DNA of 64,000 nt, taken from positions 4,300,001-4,364,000 of the forward strand of contig NZ_CP045293.1 of the NCBI RefSeq assembly GCF_009363075.1, read 5' to 3'. The translations under genes were made by a program, and so were the position numbers. Under the pieces are notes generated by a model that worked only from the letters and a program-made list of their open reading frames with translations, did no database searches and had not been told where the DNA came from. Source of the DNA: Paenibacillus guangzhouensis (GTDB taxonomy: Bacteria > Bacillota > Bacilli > Paenibacillales > Paenibacillaceae). Positions 55,468 through 63,563 of this stretch are shown here, in pieces. Each line of letters begins with the position of its first letter. Within the stretch, counting starts at the first letter, position 1.

Positions 55468-55677
55468 ATGGCTAAACCAGATGATCGTTCCGATAACGCG
55501 GAGAAAATTTCAAACGCAATCCAGAACACGAAGCAGAATATCGCTGAGACAAATGACTATCTTGATGAGCATGCCGATGAAATCTCAGCAACAGAAACAC
55601 GTCAGTTAAAACATAAAAACCAAAAACGCGAAGCCGCAATAAGCGGAATGGCCGATGAACTGCAAGACGAACAATGA
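55468..55677 (+). CDS. tlp: Small acid-soluble spore protein Tlp
   Basis: The 69-residue peptide begins AKPDDRSDNAEKISNAIQNT and is rich in Asn, Glu and Lys, with a hydrophilic helical middle and KREAAISGMADELQDE near its end. This pattern is the Tlp (thioredoxin-like) family of minor spore core proteins. It shows that the organism makes endospores. GAGGAGG lies upstream of the ATG, and a hairpin region follows. It is expected to be made late in the forespore under sigma-G, though no promoter could be confirmed. Confidence 0.9.
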   Translation: MAKPDDRSDNAEKISNAIQNTKQNIAETNDYLDEHADEISATETRQLKHKNQKREAAISGMADELQDEQ

Positions 55678-55764
55678 TCCGCAAGCAACATACCCCACAA
55701 ATTGAAACTCCTGGTTTCAACGGAAGGCAGACATTCGTGGGGACTCAAAACTTTATAAAATGAA

Positions 55765-55795
55765 TGAAAAAAAGAGCCTTCACAGGCTCTTTCTA
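55765..55795. terminator. Bidirectional terminator between tlp and the third tRNA cluster
   Basis: AAAGAGCC and GGCTCTTT pair around a six-base loop, with an A tract on one side (seven T on the minus strand). It ends the tRNA transcript and may also serve tlp. A second, longer hairpin (CCCCAC...GTGGGG, 55691-55743) lies between them. Confidence 0.8.
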
Positions 55796-55806
55796 GTTGT
55801 TATGTA

Positions 55807-55898
55807 TGGCGGAGAGAGAGGGATTCGAACCCTCGCACCGCTTACGCAGTCTAACCCCTTAGCAGAGGGTCCCCTTATAGCCACTTGGGTATCTCTCC
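55807..55898 (-). tRNA. tRNA-Ser(GCU)
   Basis: A 92-base gene with acceptor GGAGAGA, a long variable arm, anticodon loop CTGCTAA (anticodon GCT) and encoded CCA. Confidence 0.97.
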
Positions 55899-55907
55899 AG
55901 ATAAGAA

Positions 55908-55983
55908 TGGCTCCCCGAACAGGACTCGAACCTGTGACAACTCGATTAACAGTCGAGTGCTCTACCAACTGAGCTATCAGGGA
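55908..55983 (-). tRNA. tRNA-Asn(GUU), second copy
   Basis: It is identical to the tRNA-Asn at 783-858 and lies just upstream of tRNA-Ser in the same transcript. Confidence 0.97.
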
Positions 55984-56030
55984 ATATTCAAAAGTGACAA
56001 GTATTAATTTATCATGAAATGTAAGCGAAG

Positions 56031-56507
56031 TCAAGTTGTTTTAAGTAAAAAAAGTTCAAGCCTTCCTCTGCACTTCCCACAAGCGTATTTTCGAGGATCC
56101 ATTCGCCGTTTGCGCTTATACGACGTCCCGCAGCGTTCGCAACGCAGCTCGTATCGATACGGTTCCACACGCCGCTTCGGCTTCACGGTTGTCGGTAAAT
56201 GACTGCAGAATCGACTGCCTCCAACCTTCGCGAGCAATGCCTTAAATTCAGGGTCTCGATGCTGATAGCCGCGCTTCTGCAAATGTAGATGGTAGTGGCA
56301 TAATTCATGCTTGATGATTTTCTCCACCTCGTCCAAACCGTTGGCTTCGAGTTGATGAGGATTGATCTCAATATCGTGACTCTTCAGGAAATAACGCCCG
56401 CCTGTAGATCGCAACCTGGGATTGAACCTCGCGCGATGACGAAATGGAATCCCAAAACTCTCCTGCGATATCCGTTCAATCCAAGCTTGCAACTCCGCAT
56501 CATTCAC
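56031..56507 (-). CDS. SprT-like metal-binding protein (YdcK/SprL type)
   Basis: The 158-residue protein has a zinc-metalloprotease-like HELCHYHLH motif (HExxH, about residues 67-75) and a C-terminal zinc ribbon with CERCG and CGKC pairs. SprT-like proteins are related to Spartan, which cuts DNA-protein crosslinks; the bacterial SprL members have no proven role. In B. subtilis the counterpart ydcK lies next to cmpA, tex and a tRNA cluster, as here. The gene runs into the tRNA cluster downstream. Confidence 0.9.
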   Translation of the reverse strand: MNDAELQAWIERISQESFGIPFRHRARFNPRLRSTGGRYFLKSHDIEINPHQLEANGLDEVEKIIKHELCHYHLHLQKRGYQHRDPEFKALLAKVGGSRFCSHLPTTVKPKRRVEPYRYELRCERCGTSYKRKRRMDPRKYACGKCRGRLELFLLKTT

Positions 56508-56611
56508 CGTTCATCATCCCTTCCCTGCTCGTCTACTAACTCTTGAATTGTAACGCCATCTTGGGCTACACTGTCAAGTAGAATCGTTAACTGAGGGGAG
56601 ATTTACCACCA

Positions 56612-56959
56612 ATGCCGAAGATGCGTTATATTATTCTACAACACGAGAGAAGCCTTGAGTTTATCGAAATGCCAAGCGACTATGCTTATCAATTAAGTGC
56701 GTTGAACCTGCGCCTGAACAAAGAAGTGAGCAAACTTACTGCAGAGCGCGTTCCGGTGCTTCCATTAGCGATCGCAGAATGCGATACGCTGGAATTGCTG
56801 CAAGAGACGTCATCGATCGAGAGCGGACTTGATTATTTGAATCGTCTAGAGCAATCCTTCGCGTCCATTCAAGAGAAGAGCTACCCGCTTATCTCGCTGC
56901 TCACGGAAATCCGCGCGCTGCAAGCCCAGTTAGAGCAGTGGTACGAAGAAGAAGCATAA
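56612..56959 (+). CDS. Conserved-looking hypothetical protein
   Basis: The 115-residue protein is mostly helical, acidic and hydrophilic (MPKMRYIILQHERSLEFIEM start; LDYLNRLEQSFASIQEKSYP), with no signal peptide, membrane helix or known motif. GAGGGGAG lies upstream of the ATG at 56612. It reads divergently from the sprT gene, 104 bases away. The even codon use and good start support a real gene; I do not recognise its family. Confidence 0.65.
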   Translation: MPKMRYIILQHERSLEFIEMPSDYAYQLSALNLRLNKEVSKLTAERVPVLPLAIAECDTLELLQETSSIESGLDYLNRLEQSFASIQEKSYPLISLLTEIRALQAQLEQWYEEEA

Positions 56960-57137
56960 AATGCCCCACAAAGTGAGGCTATGACTTCGTAGTCGAATCA
57001 GGTACTTTGCGGCACCTATGAAGACATCTAAGCAATCAGCCGTCATTTAATTGCTTGTTAACTGCAAGAGGACGTGCACAGGATCGCACTTCCGCCCATA
57101 TGGTAATATTACACCAGGTTTGGGAGGAGGAAGGGCG

Positions 57138-57275
57138 ATGCCGCAATGGCTGTGCAATCAACTCATGAAAGCCTTCCACAAGAAAGACCGTCGACAGATT
57201 AAATTGTTAAACGATTGTTGGTTCTTCTATTCAAGAAGATCCGTATCTTCACACGAAGAGACATCGAAAATGTAA
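57138..57275 (+). CDS. cmpA: Cortex morphogenetic protein CmpA
   Basis: The peptide has about 45 residues; its start is the ATG at 57138, eight or so bases after GGAGGAGG. MPQWLCNQLMKAFHKKDRRQ then IKLLNDCWFFYSRRS matches CmpA, a small sporulation protein that blocks cortex assembly until the coat forms and marks SpoIVA for turnover by ClpXP. In B. subtilis cmpA also lies between tex and ydcK. The longer in-frame start at 57051 is rejected for lack of a binding site. The C-terminal tail is a few residues longer than usual. Confidence 0.88.
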   Translation: MPQWLCNQLMKAFHKKDRRQIKLLNDCWFFYSRRSVSSHEETSKM

Positions 57276-57335
57276 CAGGGTAGCGCCCAGGACATCGTTC
57301 TATTGAAGTCCCACGGGCCGCTACCCTGTTTTATG
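57276..57335. terminator. Bidirectional terminator between cmpA and tex
   Basis: AACAGGGTAGCG and CGCTACCCTGTT form a perfect 12-pair stem with a branched loop; T-rich tracts lie on both sides. It serves the two convergent genes. Confidence 0.85.
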
Positions 57336-57355
57336 TTATCGTATTAGCTTTAGAC

Positions 57356-59560
57356 TTACGAAGGCTTGCGCATCGTTAACCCAACGCGGCCTTTCTTCTC
57401 ATCCACATTCAACACCCATACCGTAACATTATCCCCGACGGAGACGACATCCATCGGATGCTTCACGAACTTATCGCTCAGCTGCGAAATATGGACAAGT
57501 CCATCATTCTTAATCCCGATATCTACGAATGCACCAAAATCGATCACATTGCGCACCGTACCGTGCAGTTCCATCCCTGGCTTGAGATCCTCCAGCTTCA
57601 GCACATCTGTACGGAAAATCGGCGGTGGCAGCTCCTCACGCGGATCTCGGCCCGGACGCTGCAAGCTGTCCAATATATCACGAAGAGTCGGTACGCCAAC
57701 ACCGAGCCTAGCTGATACATCCGCTGGATCTACGATCGCGAGCCCCGCTGCAAGCTCCTTCGAGCCGACTTGCTTCAGCTCGTAACGCAGATCCTTGAAC
57801 AATTGATCTACGACATTATACGATTCCGGATGAATCGGCGTCTTATCGAGCGGGTTCTCGCCATCCGTAATCCGCATGAAGCCGATACATTGCTCATACG
57901 TCTTCGCCCCGAGACGTGGTACCTTCTGCAACTGCTTCCGTGATGTAAATTTGCCGTTCTCCTCACGGAATTTCACGATATTCTTCGCAATCGTGCTGTT
58001 CACGCCTGCCACATAGGACAAGAGCGACGGCGATGCCGTATTCACATCGACACCGACATGGTTCACGGCCGATTCGACGACAGCGCCTAAGCTCTCTTCC
58101 AAGCGCTTCTGCGTTACATCATGCTGATATTGCCCGACCCCAATCGCTTTCGGATCAATCTTCACGAGCTCCGCGAGCGGATCCTGCATCCGGCGCGCAA
58201 TCGATACCGCGCTGCGTTCGGCCACGTCTAGATCCGGGAATTCCTCCTGCGCGATCTTCGATGCGGAATACACACTAGCGCCCGCTTCACTAACGATCAG
58301 GTACTGCAAGCCGCGTCCCTTGTTCTTGCTCATGACATCCACGACGAACTGTTCCGTCTCCCGCGATGCCGTACCATTACCGATGACGATCAGTTCAATG
58401 TCGTATTTGCTAATCAATCGATTGAAAACCGCTTCTGCTTCCGCCACTTTGTTGTTCGGCGGTGTTGGATAGGTCACGGCTACTTCAAGCAGCTTGCCCG
58501 TCTCATCGACGACAGCCAGCTTACAGCCCGTCCGATAAGCCGGGTCGACGCCAAGCACGCATTTCCCTTTTACCGGTGGCTGTAACAGCAAGTTGCGCAG
58601 ATTGCCTGCGAAGATCTGAATCGCTTGCTCTTCGGCTTTCTCCGTTAATTCATTTCGAACCTCACGTTCAATCGAAGGCGCGATTAAACGTTTATACGCA
58701 TCCTCAATGACGGTCGTCAACACGTCTTGAACGACAGAGGCGCCTTGGATGACTTGCTTGCCTATGTATTGATGAATCCGGTCTGTCTGCACTTCGACCG
58801 ATACCTTCAAGATATCTTCACGTTCTCCACGATTAATCGCGAGGGTACGATGCGGCGGCAGCTTCTTAATCGGTTCCTGATACGCATAATACATTTCGTA
58901 GACAGATTCCTGCTCCGCGTCCTTTGCTTCCGTACGCAGCAAGCCTTGATCGACGGTGTGCTGACGCACCCAGGCACGGATCTTCGCGTCATCCGCAATG
59001 ACCTCTGCCAGAATATCCATTGCGCCTTGCAATGCTTCCTCTGCGGTCGCTACGCCCTTCTCTTCGCTGATGTACGCCGCAGCCTCCTGCATGACATTCC
59101 CTTGCTTCGGCTGTGCCCAGATCCAAACCGAGAGAGGCTCTAGTCCTTTTTCCTTCGCCACACTCGCTCTTGTCTTCCGTTTCTGACGGTAAGGACGATA
59201 GAGGTCCTCAACCTCCTGCAGCTTCTCAGCACTGACAATCGCCTGTTGGAGCTCTGGAGTCAGCTTCCCTTGTTCTTCAATGATGCGGATCACTTCACGC
59301 TTCCGCTCTTCTAAGTTACGCAAATAATTCAATCGTTCTTCAATGGAGCGAAGCTGATTCTCATCCAGCTCCCCCGTCATTTCTTTCCGGTAACGTGCGA
59401 TGAACGGGATGGTATTCCCTTCATCCAGCAACTGGACAGTCGTTCGCACCTGTTTCAGCGCAAGCCCGATCTCCTTCGCCATCTGCTTCATAATACGTTC
59501 GAGTTCCGCAGCTTTCATTGCTTCTGCTGCTGTTCCAGCTTCCGCTGTCTGATCCGTCAT
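57356..59560 (-). CDS. tex: Tex family RNA-binding transcription accessory protein
   Basis: The 734-residue protein has the Tex N-terminal helical domain, an YqgF/RNase-H-like domain (GKCVLGVDPAYRTGCKLAVV near residues 330-350), helix-hairpin-helix elements (DVNTASPSLLSYVAGVN) and a C-terminal S1 domain (GTVRNVIDFGAFVDIGIKND). Tex binds nucleic acid and affects transcription; it is widespread and usually not essential. It stands in the position of B. subtilis ydcI, between ndoA and cmpA. Downstream hairpin at 57276-57335. Confidence 0.95.
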   Translation of the reverse strand: MTDQTAEAGTAAEAMKAAELERIMKQMAKEIGLALKQVRTTVQLLDEGNTIPFIARYRKEMTGELDENQLRSIEERLNYLRNLEERKREVIRIIEEQGKLTPELQQAIVSAEKLQEVEDLYRPYRQKRKTRASVAKEKGLEPLSVWIWAQPKQGNVMQEAAAYISEEKGVATAEEALQGAMDILAEVIADDAKIRAWVRQHTVDQGLLRTEAKDAEQESVYEMYYAYQEPIKKLPPHRTLAINRGEREDILKVSVEVQTDRIHQYIGKQVIQGASVVQDVLTTVIEDAYKRLIAPSIEREVRNELTEKAEEQAIQIFAGNLRNLLLQPPVKGKCVLGVDPAYRTGCKLAVVDETGKLLEVAVTYPTPPNNKVAEAEAVFNRLISKYDIELIVIGNGTASRETEQFVVDVMSKNKGRGLQYLIVSEAGASVYSASKIAQEEFPDLDVAERSAVSIARRMQDPLAELVKIDPKAIGVGQYQHDVTQKRLEESLGAVVESAVNHVGVDVNTASPSLLSYVAGVNSTIAKNIVKFREENGKFTSRKQLQKVPRLGAKTYEQCIGFMRITDGENPLDKTPIHPESYNVVDQLFKDLRYELKQVGSKELAAGLAIVDPADVSARLGVGVPTLRDILDSLQRPGRDPREELPPPIFRTDVLKLEDLKPGMELHGTVRNVIDFGAFVDIGIKNDGLVHISQLSDKFVKHPMDVVSVGDNVTVWVLNVDEKKGRVGLTMRKPS

Positions 59561-59654
59561 TCACAATCCCTCACTTTGTTAACATCCTTCTTCTATTTTC
59601 TCAAAATGACAAAAAAAAACAAGGGCTCGAAGAACCCTCGCGTCATGGTACATC

Positions 59655-60005
59655 TCAAAATTCGATTAATCCGATGCTGATCTGGAGACCATCGTCTACC
59701 TTGCGCATCGTTTCCTCATCTAGATGAGTGATTTTATCGGTAAGCCGCTGCTTATCGATCGTTCGAATCTGTTCGAGCAAAATAACAGAGTCCCTGTCAA
59801 ATCCATGGGTCTCTGCATCAATTTCCACATGCGTCGGCAGCTTTGCTTTCTGAATTTGCGCTGTAATAGCCGCGACGATGACGGTTGGGCTGAAGCGATT
59901 GCCGATGTCATTCTGGATAATCAATACAGGTCTTACCCCACCTTGCTCCGAACCGACGACAGGCGAGAGATCCGCAAAAAATACGTCGCCACGCTTCACT
60001 ATCAA
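59655..60005 (-). CDS. ndoA: Endoribonuclease toxin EndoA/NdoA (MazF family)
   Basis: The 116-residue protein begins [20 protein letters not shown] with [12 protein letters not shown], the active-site region of MazF toxins, and ends [19 protein letters not shown]. It cuts mRNA at U^ACAU-type sites in B. subtilis. Length is the same as the B. subtilis enzyme. It follows the antitoxin gene by three bases, in the same transcript. The gene pair is in the classic alr-ndoAI-ndoA order of Bacillales. Confidence 0.95.
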   Translation of the reverse strand: MIVKRGDVFFADLSPVVGSEQGGVRPVLIIQNDIGNRFSPTVIVAAITAQIQKAKLPTHVEIDAETHGFDRDSVILLEQIRTIDKQRLTDKITHLDEETMRKVDDGLQISIGLIEF

Positions 60006-60008
60006 TGG

Positions 60009-60290
60009 TTACACCCCACTAACTAGACGACCAAGAGTGCCCTCCGCATCTTCCTCCGCGTAAAATGCTTCCGATGCCATGGTCAAATTAATTTTGGCCA
60101 TCTCCATATAGCCACGTTGCATCGATTCCCGAATATACCGTTTCTTCCGATCCATTAAATACAACTTCATTGCTTGCCGAATAAATTCACTTCGGTTGGA
60201 ATTTTCCTTAGCCACGATCCCATCCACTTCTTGCAGCAGATTGTCCGGCAGACTGATCATGATTCTTTTCGTGTTCTGAACATTGGACAC
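60009..60290 (-). CDS. ndoAI: Antitoxin EndoAI/NdoAI (ribbon-helix-helix)
   Basis: The start is set at GTG 60290, giving about 93 residues as in B. subtilis, with GGGGGTG upstream; a GTG at 60308 would add six residues. MISLPDNLLQEVDGIVAKEN is the ribbon-helix-helix DNA-binding region, and RRGYMEMAKINLTMASEAFY in outline (KRYIRESMQRGYMEMAKINL) the part that blocks the toxin. It neutralises NdoA and represses its own operon. A near-palindrome, CTTGATATATACCAAG at 60373-60388, is a candidate operator. Confidence 0.92.
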   Translation of the reverse strand: MSNVQNTKRIMISLPDNLLQEVDGIVAKENSNRSEFIRQAMKLYLMDRKKRYIRESMQRGYMEMAKINLTMASEAFYAEEDAEGTLGRLVSGV

Positions 60291-60529
60291 TTTTACTCGC
60301 ACCCCCACAAACTTTCAACAACAATTAATACCAGTATGTCGATAACCGAGGAAATTTATACAAAAGAATATATATGCTTGATATATACCAAGTATGATCA
60401 CTGGATTAGCATATGCCCGCGAATCGGGTGTTATCGACTACTATACTCATGTACTTATTCGAGAATAGGATGCGAAAACCCTTTTAATACGACAAAGAAA
60501 TTATTGGTAAATATTGCTGTAGCTCACTT

Positions 60530-61720
60530 TTATAACAATCGATTGTCAATCTCAACAGGCACGCCGTCCCGTATATAAATACGTGGTATACGATCTGTCA
60601 GCATACAGACGGTCTCATAATTAATGGTACCTGTATGATCTGCGATTTCTTCTACGCTAATCCGTTCTCCGCCTTGCGAGCCGATCAGGACAACCTCTTC
60701 TCCCGCTTGAAGGGATTCACCTTGCTCTTCTAGTCCGCTCAGCTTCACCATGCATTGATCCATACAGATCGTACCTACGACCGGTACACGCTGTCCACGA
60801 ATCAACACTTCGACTTTACCGCTCATCATGCGCGAAAATCCATCTGCATACCCGACAGGCAGCGTTCCAATACACTCTTCTTCCTGCTGCGTCATATATC
60901 GTTTGCCATAGCTGATCCCCGTATCCTTAGGAAGGCGTTTCACACGTGTGAGTCTCGTTCGCAGCGTCAAGATTGGCTTCAGCGCTACGCGTTCCTTCAT
61001 CACTTCTTTGGATGGATACAGTCCGTACAGACTGATCCCCAGGCGTAACATATTGCCCGTCAATTCGGGCAGATCGATCCCTGTCGCGCTATTTCCTGTA
61101 TGAATGATCGGAAGTGTAATACCGCGCGTCTGCAATTCGTCAATCGTTGCTTGAAAACCCCTGTATTGCCCCATGGTATATTCCTTATTCGTCTCGTCCG
61201 CGCAAGAGAAATGCGTGAAGATACCTTCCACATCTACTTGCGGAAGAGTGAGCATACGCTCTACAAAGTCTACCGCTTCTTGCCCTGCGAGCAGGCCCAA
61301 TCTCCCCATGCCAGAGTCCACTTTTACATGAACTTTGAGTGGTTGCTCTGGATCTTCAGGCAAAGCTGCTGCGGCTTCGGCCACGTCTTCGCTGAACACC
61401 ATTAATGTAATCTGGTGCTGTCTTGCAAGTGCCAGCCCTTCAGGCCCTGTGTATCCTAGGACGAGAATCGGTGTCTGTATACCTGCATATCGCAATTGCA
61501 ATGCTTCATCTAGAAAAGCAACGCTCAAATAATCAATCCCGAGTCGCTCCGCCTCGCGTGCAATGCCAACCGCGCCATGTCCATAGGCATTAGCTTTGAC
61601 ACATGCTAGGAGTTTCGTGTCTGCTGGGATCAAGCTGCGAAATGCTTCGATGTTATGTCGTAATGCATTTAATGAAATCTCAGCCCTTGTCGGGCGATAG
61701 TATGAATCCAATTCATCCAC
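60530..61720 (-). CDS. alr: Alanine racemase
   Basis: The 396-residue enzyme has the PLP motif ACVKANAYGHGAVGIAREAE (Lys near residue 40), GRLGLLAGQEAV, and the C-terminal catalytic Tyr region with CMDQCMVKLSG. It makes D-alanine for the cell wall. Length is typical. The GTG at 61720 follows GAGAAG; a TTG three codons later follows AAGGTGG and may be the true start. It lies upstream of the toxin-antitoxin pair, with 220 bases between that show no gene. Confidence 0.95.
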   Translation of the reverse strand: MDELDSYYRPTRAEISLNALRHNIEAFRSLIPADTKLLACVKANAYGHGAVGIAREAERLGIDYLSVAFLDEALQLRYAGIQTPILVLGYTGPEGLALARQHQITLMVFSEDVAEAAAALPEDPEQPLKVHVKVDSGMGRLGLLAGQEAVDFVERMLTLPQVDVEGIFTHFSCADETNKEYTMGQYRGFQATIDELQTRGITLPIIHTGNSATGIDLPELTGNMLRLGISLYGLYPSKEVMKERVALKPILTLRTRLTRVKRLPKDTGISYGKRYMTQQEEECIGTLPVGYADGFSRMMSGKVEVLIRGQRVPVVGTICMDQCMVKLSGLEEQGESLQAGEEVVLIGSQGGERISVEEIADHTGTINYETVCMLTDRIPRIYIRDGVPVEIDNRLL

Positions 61721-61862
61721 CTTCTCTTCAACAGTCCACGATCTCTATATTTATCCGATTCTAATACACATTATTTAATCCTAACGCCCTGGAACTGTCA
61801 ATGCAATGCACATAATCATGGAATGAAATACATTATTTCACAGTTAATGTTGTGGAAAAGAA

Positions 61863-61906
61863 AAAAGCTGTGCATACGGCCATTAATTAGCCGTTGCACA
61901 GCTTCG
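61863..61906 (-). terminator. Intrinsic terminator after the YdcC-like lipoprotein gene
   Basis: On the minus strand AAGCTGTGCAACGGC and GCCGTATGCACAGCTT form a long stem, followed by TTTTT. It separates the lipoprotein gene from alr. Confidence 0.85.
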
Positions 61907-61914
61907 ATGCATGA

Positions 61915-63018
61915 TTATTTGCCGGACTGATCGATGAGAGAAGTAGCAATGCTGACCATCTCAGACTGCGGAAGATCCGCGCTGGAGAGACGGTATTCAA
62001 TCCCTTCATCCGTCATCCAAGTTAATGTACGTTGTTCTGTACCTGTCAGATGACCAATGGTGAAGCCAAGGTCAACACTCTCGCCTTCCATAATAGCTAC
62101 TTTGCGATCTTGTGGTCTTGATTCGCGCAGCGTAAAGTTATAATCCCCTGAGTATCTGAGAAGCACCGCATAATCTGGCGCATCGGAGATTTCCTTTGCA
62201 TCTTGCAGCGTGACGTTCGCAGGAATATAGCCAGGTTCGATCATACCGAATGGTCCCAAATCTTTCGTTGGCTCAGCTGTTGTCTCCTTGCTCGGATCCG
62301 TGGCTGGTTCTCCTTCCTGCGTAGCGGATCCAGTATCACCATTCTCCGTTACTTGGCCTGTCGTAGGCAGGACTTCGATATTCATGCCTGTAGTCATATT
62401 ACGCTGCATCTCAAAGGAATCCTTCTCGAATTTCGCATTGAAATCGAACTGATCGAATTTCACCTCGACAACGACGTTCGAATTCGCATCGGTCACTTGG
62501 ACTTGTTTTGGCGCATAGGTCTCTTTATTTAACCAAATCTTCTGGCGAACCAACGCACTCGTCTGGTAATTCGCTAGCACATCGAACACGTAAGATTCCT
62601 TCTCGGAAGCGAATTGGCGCGCATTGTCTTGGAGTATGCTATGAACCAAGGTTTGGTAAAGATAGACCTGACCTTGCTTCTCCGGCCAATCGCTCTGGAA
62701 GCGGAAGCTCTTGTTCAAGCTAGGCGTTAAGACGAACACGCCTTCATCGTTGCGCAGGACGATTTGGGTAATATCTTTCTTGGCATTTTTGAGCGCAATG
62801 CGGTAGTACGATGGGTTCTGATACCAGACTTCAACCTGATATTCTTGCGGCTGCTGTCCCGTATGCAGTGTCATCGTACCTGATCCTTGATAACTCGATA
62901 GTTTGCTGACCACATGATCCAAATCCTTGACAATCGCTGCTGCATCTTTTGTCCCACACCCTGATAGCAACAATGTTACGCACATCACTATGGCCGTTAT
63001 CCATGTGATCCGACGCAT
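61915..63018 (-). CDS. LolA-like lipoprotein, YdcC type
   Basis: The 367-residue protein has a lipoprotein signal with lipobox LLSGC (Cys 21) and a LolA-type half-barrel (ELSxYQGSGTMTLHTGQQPQ region, then YQVEVWYQNPSYYRIALKN). A Thr/Glu/Pro-rich linker (about 220-250) leads to a second small domain with GYIPANVTLQDAKEI. Its counterpart ydcC, directly upstream of alr in B. subtilis, is made during sporulation; its role is unknown. It should sit on the outer face of the membrane. Its own terminator follows. Confidence 0.88.
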   Translation of the reverse strand: MRRITWITAIVMCVTLLLSGCGTKDAAAIVKDLDHVVSKLSSYQGSGTMTLHTGQQPQEYQVEVWYQNPSYYRIALKNAKKDITQIVLRNDEGVFVLTPSLNKSFRFQSDWPEKQGQVYLYQTLVHSILQDNARQFASEKESYVFDVLANYQTSALVRQKIWLNKETYAPKQVQVTDANSNVVVEVKFDQFDFNAKFEKDSFEMQRNMTTGMNIEVLPTTGQVTENGDTGSATQEGEPATDPSKETTAEPTKDLGPFGMIEPGYIPANVTLQDAKEISDAPDYAVLLRYSGDYNFTLRESRPQDRKVAIMEGESVDLGFTIGHLTGTEQRTLTWMTDEGIEYRLSSADLPQSEMVSIATSLIDQSGK

Positions 63019-63164
63019 GAAATCATCCCCTCTGCAAAATTGTTAATTCATTGATACATGTCTATGAGGGATCTTGGCCAATTATGCAGACTAGCATGAC
63101 AAGCGTGACAACCTCTTTCGTCAGCTTGTCCGAGGTGGAGGTGGGGCGATGAGGAGCGCACTGG

Positions 63165-63560
63165 CGGGCTGAATAACTGCATATTTGCAGTTATTTTCGG
63201 GCTTGGCAACGCCTCGCGGGCCGATTAACTGCTTTTTTGCAGCTAATTTCGAGCTTAGAGGCGCCTAGCGAGCTGATTAACTGCTTTTTTGCAGTTATTT
63301 CGGGCTTAGCGGCGCCTGACGGGCCGATTAACTGCTTTTTTGCAGTTATTTCGGACTTAGCAACGCCTGGCGGGCCGATTAACTGCTTTTTGCAGTTAAT
63401 TTCGAGCTTAGCGGCGCCTAGCGGGCTGATTAACTGCTTTTTTGCAGTTATTTTCGGGCTTGGCAACGCCTGGCGGGCCGATTAACTGCTTTTTTGCAGT
63501 TATTTTCGAGCTTAGCGGCGCCTAGCAAGCTGATTAACTGCTTTTTTGCAGTTATTTTCC
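63165..63560. repeat. Tandem array of eight 51-52 bp units with a hairpin core
   Basis: Eight units follow each other. The AACTGC of each begins at 63175, 63227, 63279, 63330, 63381, 63432, 63484 and 63536, so the period is 51 or 52 bases. Each unit carries AACTGCTTTTTTGCAGTT, a six-pair stem with a T-rich loop, then TTCGGGCTT or TTCGAGCTT and GGCGCC or GCAACGCC. Units differ by a few bases and every other one is more alike. The reading frames across it are rejected, since the 52-base units break the frame. It is not CRISPR: there are no unique spacers. The stretch 63019-63164 shows nothing else. Confidence 0.95.
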
Positions 63561-63563
63561 CCC

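Noticed and set aside
55780-56034. Open frame of 84 codons across tRNA-Ser and tRNA-Asn
   Set aside because: Another shadow of tRNA genes, sharing the same false peptide motif as the frame at 568-843.
63191-63466. Repetitive 91-residue and 82-residue peptides across the repeat array
   Set aside because: Three repeat steps are 51 bases and four are 52, so the frame is kept only by chance; the peptides merely reflect the DNA repeat and have no start signals.
63165-63560. CRISPR array
   Set aside because: The whole unit repeats; there are no unique spacers of fixed length, and no cas genes are near.
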